Of a stretch of DNA of 64,000 nt, positions 1 through 8,697 are shown in pieces; the first letter of the stretch is position 1, and every line of letters begins with the position of its first letter. This stretch comes from RGIG1902 sp034926865 (GTDB lineage Bacteria > Bacillota > Clostridia > Oscillospirales > Butyricicoccaceae). The stretch is taken from NCBI GenBank assembly GCA_034926865.1, contig JAYFQP010000007.1:129435-193434 (forward strand), given 5' to 3'. The notes under the pieces are model-generated. The model saw nothing but the letters and a program-made list of their open reading frames with translations. It had not been told where the DNA came from and did not search any database. The position numbers were made by a program, and so were the translations under genes.

Positions 1-172
1 TGCCTGCTGTCTGGACATCCATGTTTTCGGCCTTTATTTCCTGAATTGACACAAAAGAATGATCCTCGCTGACACCAAAGCCCTCCATGCAGGCTTTTTT
101 TGTCCCGGCGATCAGAGTCTTTTTTTGTTCGGCAGTATAGCCTTCTGGTATATATGCTATTGCAATTGACAT
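1..172 (-). CDS. Tautomerase-like protein (partial, runs off the left edge)
   Basis: The reverse strand reads from an ATG at 172 through the window edge, giving 57 residues that begin MSIAIAYIPEGYTAEQKK and continue with a helix-like segment. A GGAGGG ribosome site lies about 6 bases upstream. The strand-helix start (short beta strand, then P-E-G-x-T-x-E-Q-K-K) is that of the 4-oxalocrotonate tautomerase family. In that family the catalytic residue is Pro-1, exposed after Met removal; here the second residue is Ser. The protein may therefore be a non-canonical or inactive member. The C-terminus lies outside the window, so length and domain number are unknown. Divergently transcribed from the creatininase-like operon. 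Confidence 0.6.
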   Translation of the reverse strand, partial: MSIAIAYIPEGYTAEQKKTLIAGTKKACMEGFGVSEDHSFVSIQEIKAENMDVQTAG

Positions 173-350
173 TGTTTATCCCTCCGTTTTGGTTTTATTG
201 CTCTGCATTTAATCTATCATACATTGCAGATTATGTATAATACACAAAACGGATAGGGTTATGACACATTTTCATAGTAGCCTCTTACAGATTGACTTTT
301 GCCTGTTAGGCAGTATAAGCTAAAAATACTGATGAAAGGAGCGAGTGGAT

Positions 351-1088
351 ATGACATATCAAATAAAGGAAATGAGCTGGACCGAGTTTGACCGCCGCAG
401 GAAAGAAACTAAAACCGTTATAATCCCCACCGGAGCTGTGGAGATATACGGGCCCCATCTTCCCATGGGCTCCGACGGCTTTGCCGCCATGGGCATATCC
501 CAGATGATAGCTGAAAAGACAGGGGCTCTGATAGCGCCAATGCTTGAGATAGCCGAATCGTCGGCTCTTTTGGCATATCCCGGAACGATAACCATATCGG
601 AAGAGCTTTATTTGAAGTATATTGACGAGCTCATGGCAAATCTTGTGGGTTACGGATTCGAGAATTTCCTATTCATAAGCGGCCACGCCGCAAATGTCAC
701 GCCGATTGCATATATAGCCCGCAAATATCAGCTCAAAGACGGCATAAAGTGGGCTCAGGTAGATTGGTGGCGCTTTGCTGCCGTTCACGGCGAGGATATC
801 TTTGATGCAAAGGGCAGGATGGCCCACGGCCATGCCAGCGAGGCGGGAACGTCGGTTCTTCTTTATTTCCGCCCGGACCTTGTGCATATGGAGGAGGCCA
901 CCTGTGTAGCTCCGCCTGAAGAATGTTATGATTACCCTGATATCATGCGCTTTGTGCCGCTCAACGAAAAGACCAAAAACGCCACAGTGGGAGATGCTAC
1001 CATCGGAACAGCCGAAAAGGGACGTCTGCTTGCGGAAAAGGCAGTAGGCCGCATAACGTCATTTATGAGAGAGAAATGGAATATATAG
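351..1088 (+). CDS. Creatininase-family amidohydrolase
   Basis: A 245-residue protein of the creatininase/creatinine amidohydrolase family, metal-dependent cytoplasmic enzymes that open cyclic or linear amides. The ATG at 351 is preferred over an in-frame GTG at 345 because the AAAGGAG site at 335-341 is correctly spaced only for 351. Visible motifs are E31-I-Y-G-P-H36-L-P-x-G-S-D42 near the N-terminus, S-G-H-A-A-N in the middle (canonical N-G-H-G-G-N) and H-G-H-A-S-E-A-G-T-S (canonical A-x-A-G-E-x-E-T-S). In creatininase the ligand pattern is E-Q-H-G; here the His is replaced by Tyr33, so one metal ligand appears changed. It heads an apparent operon with a nitrilase-family amidase and an RraA-like gene (gaps of 43 and 9 bases), suggesting stepwise degradation of an amide. 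Substrate unknown. Confidence 0.8.
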   Translation: MTYQIKEMSWTEFDRRRKETKTVIIPTGAVEIYGPHLPMGSDGFAAMGISQMIAEKTGALIAPMLEIAESSALLAYPGTITISEELYLKYIDELMANLVGYGFENFLFISGHAANVTPIAYIARKYQLKDGIKWAQVDWWRFAAVHGEDIFDAKGRMAHGHASEAGTSVLLYFRPDLVHMEEATCVAPPEECYDYPDIMRFVPLNEKTKNATVGDATIGTAEKGRLLAEKAVGRITSFMREKWNI

Positions 1089-1131
1089 CGAATATATTGC
1101 AAACTGCATCGCGTCAAAGGAGAGGAATAAG

Positions 1132-1956
1132 ATGAGAAAATATCAGATAGGCGTTATCCAGATGGATACGCGAGACGACAAGCAGGCCAACCTCAAGGCC
1201 GCCTGTGCATTTATCGACGAGGCCGCAGCTAAAGGTGCCGCGATGGTAACCTTCCCCGAGGTGTTCAATGTCATAGATATGGGGCAGGAAGCGCCCGAAG
1301 AGATACCCGGCGGGCAGACGATAGAGCTTATGGCTGAAAAAGCACGCGAGAATAATCTTTGGATTCACTGCGGCAGCATAGCCGAGGTCAACCCAGAGGG
1401 TGACCGCAAGTATAATACAACCGTCATGCTCAACCCAAAAGGCGAGATAGTCGCCAAATATCGCAAGCTGCATACTTTTGATATCAATCTCCCCGACGGA
1501 ACAGAGGCCAGAGAGTCCTCAAGAATTAAGCCTGGTAATGAAATGGTAACGGTTGAGACCGAGATGGGGCATCTTGGCTTTACGATCTGCTATGATATAC
1601 GGTTTCCTGAGCTTTACAGATACCTGGCGCTTCAAGGTGCTCAGATAATTTTCACCCCTGCCAACTTTGCCACCCCCACCGGCAAGGATCATTGGGAGAC
1701 GATACTCAAGACAAGGGCCATCGAGAACGGCTGTTATATAGTGGCAGCGGCCCAGATAGGAAAAAAACGCGGCAAGAATGACTCGTTTGGCGGAAGCCTT
1801 GTTGTAGACCCCTGGGGTACTATCATAGCAAAATCCAAAGAGGCTGCCTGTGTAACCATGGCCGAGATCGATCTCAATTATCTTGATAAGATAAGAGCCG
1901 ATCTGCCGTCGCTTAAGAATCGAAGAAGCGACGTTTACGATACAATAAAGAAGTAG
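1132..1956 (+). CDS. Carbon-nitrogen hydrolase (nitrilase superfamily amidase)
   Basis: A 274-residue cytoplasmic amidase of the nitrilase superfamily. The catalytic triad is visible as Glu43 (FPEVF), Lys112 (YRKLHTFD) and Cys153 (TICYDIRFPE). The Cys context and the run RFPELYRYLALQGAQ resemble the Nit/omega-amidase branch, which cleaves omega-amides such as 2-oxoglutaramate or deaminated glutathione. Length is typical for that branch. A good AGGAGAGG site precedes the ATG. Second gene of the creatininase-nitrilase-RraA operon; the combination suggests that one amide bond is opened by the first enzyme and a second amide or carbamoyl group by this one. The family is certain, the substrate is not. 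Confidence 0.88.
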   Translation: MRKYQIGVIQMDTRDDKQANLKAACAFIDEAAAKGAAMVTFPEVFNVIDMGQEAPEEIPGGQTIELMAEKARENNLWIHCGSIAEVNPEGDRKYNTTVMLNPKGEIVAKYRKLHTFDINLPDGTEARESSRIKPGNEMVTVETEMGHLGFTICYDIRFPELYRYLALQGAQIIFTPANFATPTGKDHWETILKTRAIENGCYIVAAAQIGKKRGKNDSFGGSLVVDPWGTIIAKSKEAACVTMAEIDLNYLDKIRADLPSLKNRRSDVYDTIKK

Positions 1957-1965
1957 GTGGATAAT

Positions 1966-2652
1966 ATGTGGTCAGAAGAGCTTAAGGAAAGATTTTTGAA
2001 TACAGACCCCGCAACCTATGGGCATTATCTCGGCGTAAGATTCATGCTGCCTAAGATGAAGCCTCTCAGCAAGACCTCAAAAATGGTAGGGCCGGCATAT
2101 ACCGTTAAGATGATGGGCAAGGATTCTTATGCCCTTTATAAAGCGCTTGAGGAAGCGCCCAAGGGTTCCGTAATTGTTATCGACAGGTGCGGCGATGAGG
2201 TCTATGCCTGCGTAGGCGAGATGGTTGCAAGAAATGCCAAGGCTCTCGGCATGGCCGGCATCGTCATCGACGGAACAGCCACCGATTCCGTATGGATAGA
2301 AAAGATGGATTTTCCCGTTTTCTGCACGGGGATATCCGTAGTTACCACTAACGTATGGGGCATAACCGGCGAAACACAGATTGATGTATCTTGCTGCGGC
2401 GCCGCCGTACATCCAGGAGACATCGTTTTCGGCGATGCCGACGGAGTTGTGGTTTTGCCGCCGGAGGGCTTTGAAGATATGCTTTCGAAGGCCGAAGATG
2501 CAGCCGTTCGCGAGGTTGCTATGCGCAGGCAGTTTGAGGAGGGCACAGTACACCTTAAAACTATTAAGCCTCTTACAGAGGCCGATATGGCAGGGATTAT
2601 CTATGATATCCGCATGGGTATAATGGAGCCGCCGAAAAAGAAAAAGCAGTAA
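1966..2652 (+). CDS. RraA-like family protein (HMG aldolase / regulator of RNase E fold)
   Basis: A 228-residue member of the RraA fold, which includes 4-hydroxy-4-methyl-2-oxoglutarate/oxaloacetate aldolases as well as RNase regulators. Signatures are G-P-A-Y-T-V near residue 45, V-I-V-I-D-R-C-G-D in the middle, A-L-G-M-A-G-I-V-I-D-G followed by D, and H-P-G-D-I-V-F-G-D-A-D-G-V-V-V-L-P. The aldolases bind Mg2+ through the G-x-x-x-D-x and D-G segments, and these are kept. The ATG at 1966 follows an AGGTGG site with 5-base spacing; the in-frame GTG at 1957 lacks one. Being last in a catabolic operon, an aldolase or decarboxylase role on a 2-oxo acid is more likely than RNase control. A terminator follows at 2724. 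Confidence 0.82.
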   Translation: MWSEELKERFLNTDPATYGHYLGVRFMLPKMKPLSKTSKMVGPAYTVKMMGKDSYALYKALEEAPKGSVIVIDRCGDEVYACVGEMVARNAKALGMAGIVIDGTATDSVWIEKMDFPVFCTGISVVTTNVWGITGETQIDVSCCGAAVHPGDIVFGDADGVVVLPPEGFEDMLSKAEDAAVREVAMRRQFEEGTVHLKTIKPLTEADMAGIIYDIRMGIMEPPKKKKQ

Positions 2653-2723
2653 AAAGCATAATGATATCTGCCCCGCTTCTTGTAAGAAAGATTATAAGGC
2701 GGGCATAGGATACTAGCAAAACC

Positions 2724-2759
2724 AAATCTCCCCTGCTATTAAAGCGGGGGAGATTTTTT
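2724..2759 (+). terminator. Rho-independent terminator of the creatininase operon
   Basis: A 10-bp perfect stem (AAATCTCCCC at 2724-2733 pairing with 2747-2756) is followed by TTT. It lies 72 bases after the RraA-like stop. The rest of the 318-base gap (2653-2970) is AT-rich and shows only a weak promoter-like pair, TTGGAC at 2884 and GATTAT at 2906, before the PHP gene. Confidence 0.85.
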
Positions 2760-2970
2760 GTCATTTTCAATCATTGCTTCAATACAGGCATGCTGCGTTC
2801 AAATTCTGAGAGCATGTAACTTGATATTATAAAGCAATATTTAATTTTAAAATATATAAGCCGCTATTTATCCGTACATTAAATTGGACATTTAATGCAC
2901 TAAAGGATTATATTGAGTAGTAGTCTGGGGTAAGAACTGAATCAATACAAACTTTTGAAAGGTATATTTT

Positions 2971-3606
2971 ATGCTTATCGATCTTCATTGTCACGAAAAA
3001 ACCTATTCACCTTGCAGTAACGCGGCGCTGGAAGATATGGTTGCCGAGGCGAAGCGTAAGAAGCTGGACGCCTTTTGCATTACCGATCATGACTGTCTGG
3101 GATTGCGGGAAAGAGCACACCAGCTTTCTAAGGCTGTGAACTATCCGATTCTTGTCGGAGTGGAAATATACACTTACGAAGGAGATATGGTGGTTTTCGG
3201 GCTTGATAGCGTTCCCGATAAGCGGGTGCATCTGCATGAGCTTTTGGTGCTGATCCGCAGGGTTAATGGCGTGTGCGTCAGCGCGCATCCGTATCGCAGC
3301 AATATGCGGGGGCTAAGAGATAACCTTTCGGGTTTGAAGGATTACGCGGATATCGCCGGGGTTGAAATCAGAAACGGCCGCACGGATCTGGAAGCAAATG
3401 AACTGGCAAGGTGCCGCGGAAAAGAGCTGGGTTCGTTCATGACAGGGGGCAGCGATGCGCATGAAGTGAATGAGGTTGGGTGCTGCGCCACATGGCTGCC
3501 GGAATCGGTGACCAACGAAACCGAGCTTATAGATATACTTCGGCGTGGAGTAAGCAAGGCAGCGGTATATAAAAACGGGTTTTATCAAGTGGTAGAGACT
3601 GTTTGA
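2971..3606 (+). CDS. PHP-domain phosphoesterase
   Basis: A 211-residue stand-alone PHP (polymerase and histidinol phosphatase) domain, a trinuclear-metal phosphoesterase fold. All four family motifs are present: D-L-H-C-H-E-K-x-x-x-S at residues 4-14, I-T-D-H-D, S-A-H-P-Y, and G-S-D-A-H near residue 157. The full ligand set argues for activity. A GAAAGG site precedes the ATG. It lies 32 bases upstream of an ABC importer of the iron(III)/aminoethylphosphonate class and is probably co-transcribed with it. A link to phosphorus or phosphonate metabolism is possible, since PHP enzymes hydrolyse phosphate esters, but this is inference. Confidence 0.85.
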   Translation: MLIDLHCHEKTYSPCSNAALEDMVAEAKRKKLDAFCITDHDCLGLRERAHQLSKAVNYPILVGVEIYTYEGDMVVFGLDSVPDKRVHLHELLVLIRRVNGVCVSAHPYRSNMRGLRDNLSGLKDYADIAGVEIRNGRTDLEANELARCRGKELGSFMTGGSDAHEVNEVGCCATWLPESVTNETELIDILRRGVSKAAVYKNGFYQVVETV

Positions 3607-3638
3607 TTAACTGATAGATTTCAAAAAGGAGAATGAAA

Positions 3639-4768
3639 ATGAACCAAAAAAGGATATGGACACTGTTCCTGGCTTTGATGTTGGCCGTCTCAATGGTAGG
3701 ATGCGGCAATTCATCCAACCAGACAGACACTTCCGGAGCAAATGGATCTACGGGAACGGAAGCAACAGACGCAAAGGCCTTCCGCGAAGAACACGGGTGG
3801 TATTCCGAGTCTTATGATGAAACCACCATGAAGGGCACAAGCATTAACCTGTATGGTGTTACCGATGGCATTATCCCTGTATTGGATGCTTTTTGTGATG
3901 ATACGGGGATCAGCGTTGAAAACCTTACCCTGAAAAACGGGGAGATTTTAGAGCGCGTAAAGAATGAGCATGATGCAAAAACAGTTAACGCCGATATCTG
4001 GTTTACCGGCGGAGCTGACGCCTTTATTTCCGCGGCGGAGAGCGGTTTGCTGGTTGCGTACAAGTCTCCGGAAGCCGAAAGCATTGATGCTGAAATGAAA
4101 GACGAGAGGGTTACTGGACAGGCACTTCTTTGACTGTCGTGAACTGGGTGGTCAACACAGATGTATGTGCGGACCTTGGAATAGATGTTCCCGCACAGTG
4201 GGACGATCTTTTGCAGCCGGAGCTTAAGGGCTGGGTTTCAATGCCCAATCCCGCATCTTCCGGAACAGCTTATAATACCGTCAGCGCAATTCTCCAAACT
4301 CGCGGAGAAGATACGGGATGGGAGTATTTGACCAAGCTGATCGATCAGGTTCCGTTTTTCACGGATCGTGGTTCTGACCCACAGAATAATGTTATCGCAG
4401 GAGAAGCTGCCGTGGGCATCAATGCCGGAACGGGCAACGTTGCGCTGACGGAAGATTACAAAAACATCAAAGTGGTATATCCTACGGATGGCACCGGCTG
4501 GTGGCCGCAGCCTGCGGCTATTTTGGATGGCTGCAGCAATGAAGAAGCAGCAAAAGTCTTTATTGACTGGCTGTTGTCCGAGCGTGGCCTGGCAGAAGTG
4601 GCCGAGGCGCAGAATGCCGCCGTTGTAAAGCAGGATGTAGTGGTTCCCGATGGAATTTTGAGCCTTGACAGCATTAACCTTTTTGCCACAGATTTCAAAT
4701 CCAACGCTACTCAGCGCGAGGCTATTCTGAATGAGTGGAGCACTCTGGTTACTGCGGCGGGCAAGTAA
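3639..4768 (+). pseudogene. ABC importer substrate-binding lipoprotein, interrupted by a frameshift
   Basis: Two consecutive reading frames form one extracellular solute-binding protein of about 376 residues. The first (3639-4133) carries a lipoprotein signal ending M-V-G-C and the first lobe; the second continues from about 4118 in another frame through GTGTSLTVVNWVVNTD to a normal C-terminus at 4768. Restoring one base near 4116-4118 (ACT-GGA-ACA-GGC) rejoins the frames, so a single-base deletion is implied. The fold matches the Fe3+/2-aminoethylphosphonate binding-protein class: SINLYGVTDG at the start of the mature lobe, PNPASSGTAYN and the tandem permease gene agree. ATG at 3639 fits AAAAAGGA better than the ATG at 3633. 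It may be a real inactivation or a sequencing error; downstream transporter genes are intact. Confidence 0.8.
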
Positions 4769-4780
4769 CTACAATAGCAG

Positions 4781-4813
4781 AAATGGCTGTGCCGCCGGCA
4801 CAGCCATTTTTAA
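4781..4813 (+). terminator. Hairpin terminator between binding protein and permease genes
   Basis: AAATGGCTGTGCC at 4781-4793 pairs with GGCACAGCCATTT at 4797-4809 around a 3-base loop, and a short T run follows. Placed inside the operon, it would partly stop transcription and give more binding protein than membrane components, as is common for ABC importers. Confidence 0.8.
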
Positions 4814-4846
4814 TGTAAAGAGACGGGGATTAAGGAGGGTGAATAT

Positions 4847-6532
4847 TTGAGGGTTATACGAAGGGTTTTTTCAAAAATACCGGACGTCATTTTACTTATT
4901 GTATTGTTTTACTTTTGCTTACTGCCAATAGTTGGCGTAATCGGCTACGGGATCACAGCAAATGCAGGCCAACTTACGAAAGACAGCATAGTAAGAATTC
5001 TGGGGCTGCTGGCAAACAGCCTTAAGCTTTCGGGAGCGGTTACGCTGATTTCTGTAATGCTTGCGACAGCGGCAGCGTTTACGGTTTACCGTTTGAGATT
5101 CCCGGGCAGAAGGATACTGTGGGTTTTGATGCTTCTTCCGCTTGTTAATCCATCGTTTGTCGGCAGCCTGTCTTTTATTATGCTGTTTGGAACGAGAGGT
5201 TTGATCACGCACAAATTGCTGGGGTTATCCATATCGCCGTTTGGCTGGCACGGTATAATGTTTTTGCAGGTGATGGGGCTGACTACGATCGCTTATCTGA
5301 TTATCTCGGGATCTATCCGAAGCACTAACGTTGATTTAGAGGATGCCGCGAGGAATTTGGGGGCGAGCGAACCATATATTTTGACACATATCACACTGCC
5401 TATGATGCTGCCGGAAATTACGGTGGCGGCGCTTTTAGTGTTTTTGGCATCGATGGCCGATTTCTCTACCCCGGTTGTAATAGGTGGCAATTTTCACACA
5501 TTGGCATCTGATCTATATATTCAGATTATTGGCGTATATGATATGAAAATGGCAAGCATTACGGGAATTGTTTTGTTGGTTCCGTGTTTTATGGCGTTTG
5601 TAATCCAGAACAAGATAGCTAATAAGAAGAAGTTTGGCCATGACGGAGCCTCAGGGCGAAACATCGTGTACGGAAATTGCCCACGGCCAATTCGTGCCGC
5701 GATGATCACGCTGACATTGGTGCAGGTTTGTCTCTTTACCCTGATTTTTGTGTTTATTTTTGTCGGTGCGTTTACTAAGTCGTGGGGATATGATTATTCG
5801 TTTACTCTTAGCCACGCCGCCGAGGTTTTTTCTAAGGGTTTCAGGACATATCTTAAGCCACTAAGCAACAGCGTTGTTTTATCCCTGGTCACGGGCGTTG
5901 TTACAGCCGCGCTTGGTACGATGCTGGCATACTGGGTTCATCAGAAGAAGATTCTGTCTGCAAAGCTGGTAGACATCATGTGTCTTCTGCCGGCGGCTGT
6001 TCCCGGGATTTTGTTCGGGATTGGGTATTTGGTCACGTTTAAGCATTCTCTCTTTGGCATAGGAGAATACATTTTCCCAAGCTCGCCGAAAATAATTCTT
6101 TTGGGAACGACGGTAATCATATATCTCGTTTGCGTGGCAAGGCAGATGAACCTGTCGATGAAAAGCTGCTATGCGCTTTTGGATCATATAGACCCGGATA
6201 TCATGAATGCATCGTATAATTTGGGAGCATCAAAAGGGTACGCCGCCGTACGGATATTGATACCGATGCTAAAGGATGCGTTTATGAACGCTTTCCTGCG
6301 TATTTTTTCATCGACGATGTCAACGTTGGGCGCCATTGTTTTTTTGATTCTTCCGAAAAACAAAGTCATTATTCAGATTCTTTTTCAGATTATCAGCAGC
6401 AACTCGATGGGAACGTCCTGTTTTATTGCATTGTTATTGTCTGGGACGACACTGGCTGTTATGCTGTTGTTCTATACAGGCGCTTATGGAAGGAATATTT
6501 TGTATATGTACCGCAGGAGGGGGTCTGTATGA
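4847..6532 (+). CDS. ABC transporter permease, tandem-duplicated (iron(III)/aminoethylphosphonate type)
   Basis: A 561-residue integral membrane protein with two homologous permease halves, each with about six transmembrane segments and an EAA loop (DAARNLGASEPY near residue 165 and NASYNLGASKGY near residue 455). The long, two-half arrangement is typical of FbpB/AfuB and of PhnU-type permeases. The start is TTG at 4847 with AAGGAGGG about 9 bases upstream. It overlaps the ATPase gene by 4 bases (ATGA). With the binding protein and ATPase it forms an importer, and whether the ligand is ferric iron or a phosphonate cannot be decided from the permease alone. Confidence 0.88.
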   Translation: MRVIRRVFSKIPDVILLIVLFYFCLLPIVGVIGYGITANAGQLTKDSIVRILGLLANSLKLSGAVTLISVMLATAAAFTVYRLRFPGRRILWVLMLLPLVNPSFVGSLSFIMLFGTRGLITHKLLGLSISPFGWHGIMFLQVMGLTTIAYLIISGSIRSTNVDLEDAARNLGASEPYILTHITLPMMLPEITVAALLVFLASMADFSTPVVIGGNFHTLASDLYIQIIGVYDMKMASITGIVLLVPCFMAFVIQNKIANKKKFGHDGASGRNIVYGNCPRPIRAAMITLTLVQVCLFTLIFVFIFVGAFTKSWGYDYSFTLSHAAEVFSKGFRTYLKPLSNSVVLSLVTGVVTAALGTMLAYWVHQKKILSAKLVDIMCLLPAAVPGILFGIGYLVTFKHSLFGIGEYIFPSSPKIILLGTTVIIYLVCVARQMNLSMKSCYALLDHIDPDIMNASYNLGASKGYAAVRILIPMLKDAFMNAFLRIFSSTMSTLGAIVFLILPKNKVIIQILFQIISSNSMGTSCFIALLLSGTTLAVMLLFYTGAYGRNILYMYRRRGSV

Positions 6533-7572
6533 AGATTGAAGTGAAGGATCTGAAGAAAAAGTATGGAACGGTTGAGGCGATCAAGCAGATTTCACTTATT
6601 GTGCCGGATGGAGAGTTGCTGGCTTTTTTGGGCCCTTCCGGATGCGGAAAGACCACTTTGCTTCGTATGATTGCCGGGCTTATTCCCGTAACAGAGGGGA
6701 AGATACTGTTTAATGGGCGCGACGTTACCCAAACACCGGCACAAGACCGCAATACAGCGATGGTGTTCCAGAATTATGCTTTGTTTCCGAATATGAACGT
6801 GCTTGAAAATGTTGAGTTCGGGCTGAAAGTAAGGAAATTCAGGCGTAAACAATGCAGAGAGAAAGCGCTTTGCATGCTGGAGCGTGTTCAGCTTACGGGT
6901 TATGCCGATCGCCGTATTCAAGAGCTGTCAGGAGGACAAAAACAGCGTGTTGCCCTGGCGAGGGCTTTGGTAACAGAACCCGATATTTTGCTGTTTGACG
7001 AGCCGCTGTCAAATTTGGATCAAAAGCTGCGCGTATCCATGAGGCAAACAATCAGAAACCTCCAACAGGAATTTCATATAACCAGTATCTATGTGACCCA
7101 CGATCAGGAAGAGGCAATGTCAATATCGGATAAAATTGCCGTTATGAACGAGGGGGTATTACAGCAGCTGGATACCCCTCAAAAGCTCTACTTTGAGCCG
7201 AAAAACAAATTTGTCTCAGATTTTATCGGAAAATCCAATCTTATCACTGCTGTTATTGAAGAGCGGGACGGTAAACTGGAATCTGTTGTATTGGGGAATA
7301 GAATAGAAGTTCCCGAGCAATACCGAGGAAAAGCCTCGCTTACGGTAATGATTCGCCCGGAAAATCTTGTTGTTACGGATCAAGCTGGGCTTTCATGCAC
7401 TGTCGTATTCCGCGAGATACTCGGGCTGATAAGCCGCTATCACATTCAAACGGAAAATGGACAGAGCCTGATTGTTGATATAATGAATAAAAATAGTGAT
7501 CTTTTACATTCCGTAGGGGATACTGTTTTTGTCTCTTTTGACAGTGGTGCAATATTGTTTTTTGAAGAGTAG
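6529..7572 (+). CDS. ABC transporter ATP-binding protein (FbpC/PotA-like)
   Basis: A 347-residue importer ATPase. Walker A is GPSGCGKTT at residues 35-43, the Q-loop follows at MVFQNYALFPN, the signature is LSGGQKQR, Walker B is LLFDEPLSNLD and the switch His is in YVTHDQEEA. The C-terminal 110 residues form the TOBE-like regulatory domain (around VMIRPENL). This architecture is that of the iron, spermidine and phosphonate importers. It is translationally coupled to the permease gene. A very strong bidirectional terminator ends the operon. Confidence 0.9.
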   Translation: MKIEVKDLKKKYGTVEAIKQISLIVPDGELLAFLGPSGCGKTTLLRMIAGLIPVTEGKILFNGRDVTQTPAQDRNTAMVFQNYALFPNMNVLENVEFGLKVRKFRRKQCREKALCMLERVQLTGYADRRIQELSGGQKQRVALARALVTEPDILLFDEPLSNLDQKLRVSMRQTIRNLQQEFHITSIYVTHDQEEAMSISDKIAVMNEGVLQQLDTPQKLYFEPKNKFVSDFIGKSNLITAVIEERDGKLESVVLGNRIEVPEQYRGKASLTVMIRPENLVVTDQAGLSCTVVFREILGLISRYHIQTENGQSLIVDIMNKNSDLLHSVGDTVFVSFDSGAILFFEE

Positions 7573-7607
7573 GGACAAATATATACCATATGGGGAACGG
7601 TTTTGGC

Positions 7608-7667
7608 ATATGTTTAATAAAACAGCAGCGGCGTGGTATCACGCCGCTGCTGTTTTATTAAACATAT
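7608..7667. terminator. Bidirectional terminator, perfect 28-bp stem
   Basis: Bases 7608-7635 and 7640-7667 are perfect inverted repeats with a GTAT loop. The inner part is GC-rich (CAGCAGCGGCGTG) and the outer part is A/T-rich, giving T runs on both strands. It sits between the converging importer operon and the patatin gene and can serve both. Confidence 0.92.
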
Positions 7668-7706
7668 TTGAAAGGTTTGCATTTATACCTTTTCGGGGCC
7701 GAATGG

Positions 7707-8549
7707 TCAAACTCCAATGAACCGCTCTATGGCTGATGCGTCATGATATCCCTTGCCGTAAAGGCGCATGAGGGAATCTTTATTCTTTTTCATTGTGTCG
7801 ACTCCAGTTATGTCATCAGGGGCTAGGATAAGTGCCTTGCCCTCCTTTGCTAACTCTCTGGCATAAGCTACGCTGTCGTTATACCTCTTTGCCCTCAGGG
7901 CAAGGTTATGGGAAGCCATGGGGTAATGCCTGTGGAGTATTTTGGCAAGGCGCATATCCTTGTCAGGGATGCGAACTGTCGAAAGAGGGCGGGTAAGAAC
8001 AAGGACGACCTTTGAGCAGTCGTCGGAAAACGCTTTTTTGATGGGCACAGGATCAGAAAGCCCGCCGTCGTAGTACATTATTCCGTCTATCTCAACAGGC
8101 TGGCAGAAGATGGGTATGGCCGATGAGGCCTTAAGGACACTAAAATCATCTTTGTGCATATCGGCTTTTGAGAAATACCGGACTTTGCCCGATTCAGCTT
8201 CCGAAGCAACGATCACGAATTCCTGCCGGCTTGCCGAAAATGCGGCAAAGTCCAACGGACTTTCTGCACCGTCCAGAGAAAGGTCTCCGTATACATAATC
8301 AAGGTCAAAATATGACCCTTTATGAAGAAAGTTGTCAAGGCCCATATACTGTTTCCGGAATGAGTAGGTATAGTAGGATTTGAAGTTTCGCCCGCGCTGG
8401 CCCGAGAGATAAGAACATATATTTGCGCTGCCGGCAGAAACTCCGATGCAGTAATCAAACTCTATGCCGTTGTCCAGACACTTATCCAAAACTCCGGCCC
8501 CGTATATCCCTCTGAGGCCTCCGCCTACATCGACGAGACCTAATTTCAT
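7707..8549 (-). CDS. Patatin-like phospholipase
   Basis: A 280-residue patatin-family serine acyl hydrolase with the Ser-Asp dyad. The oxyanion-hole glycine run is GGGLRG near residue 9, the nucleophile elbow is G-V-S-A-G near residue 38 (Ser39) and the catalytic Asp lies in Y-Y-D-G-G near residue 160. Members hydrolyse phospholipids or neutral acyl esters; close bacterial relatives are often annotated as YlbK/RssA-like or DUF6363-containing patatins. No signal peptide is visible, so it is probably cytoplasmic or membrane-associated from the inside. It stands alone between terminator and the LysR gene. Confidence 0.9.
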   Translation of the reverse strand: MKLGLVDVGGGLRGIYGAGVLDKCLDNGIEFDYCIGVSAGSANICSYLSGQRGRNFKSYYTYSFRKQYMGLDNFLHKGSYFDLDYVYGDLSLDGAESPLDFAAFSASRQEFVIVASEAESGKVRYFSKADMHKDDFSVLKASSAIPIFCQPVEIDGIMYYDGGLSDPVPIKKAFSDDCSKVVLVLTRPLSTVRIPDKDMRLAKILHRHYPMASHNLALRAKRYNDSVAYARELAKEGKALILAPDDITGVDTMKKNKDSLMRLYGKGYHDASAIERFIGV

Positions 8550-8697
8550 TTTTAACGCCTCCGATTCATTTGCTTGGTATACATATAATATATACCGTAT
8601 GGAGGAGAAAAGCTAAGAAATTTTTGTAAAAGCATGACTATATACATAAAAAAGCGCCACAAGGCTAGGGGGGTGCCAAAAGCATTTTATGATAATA

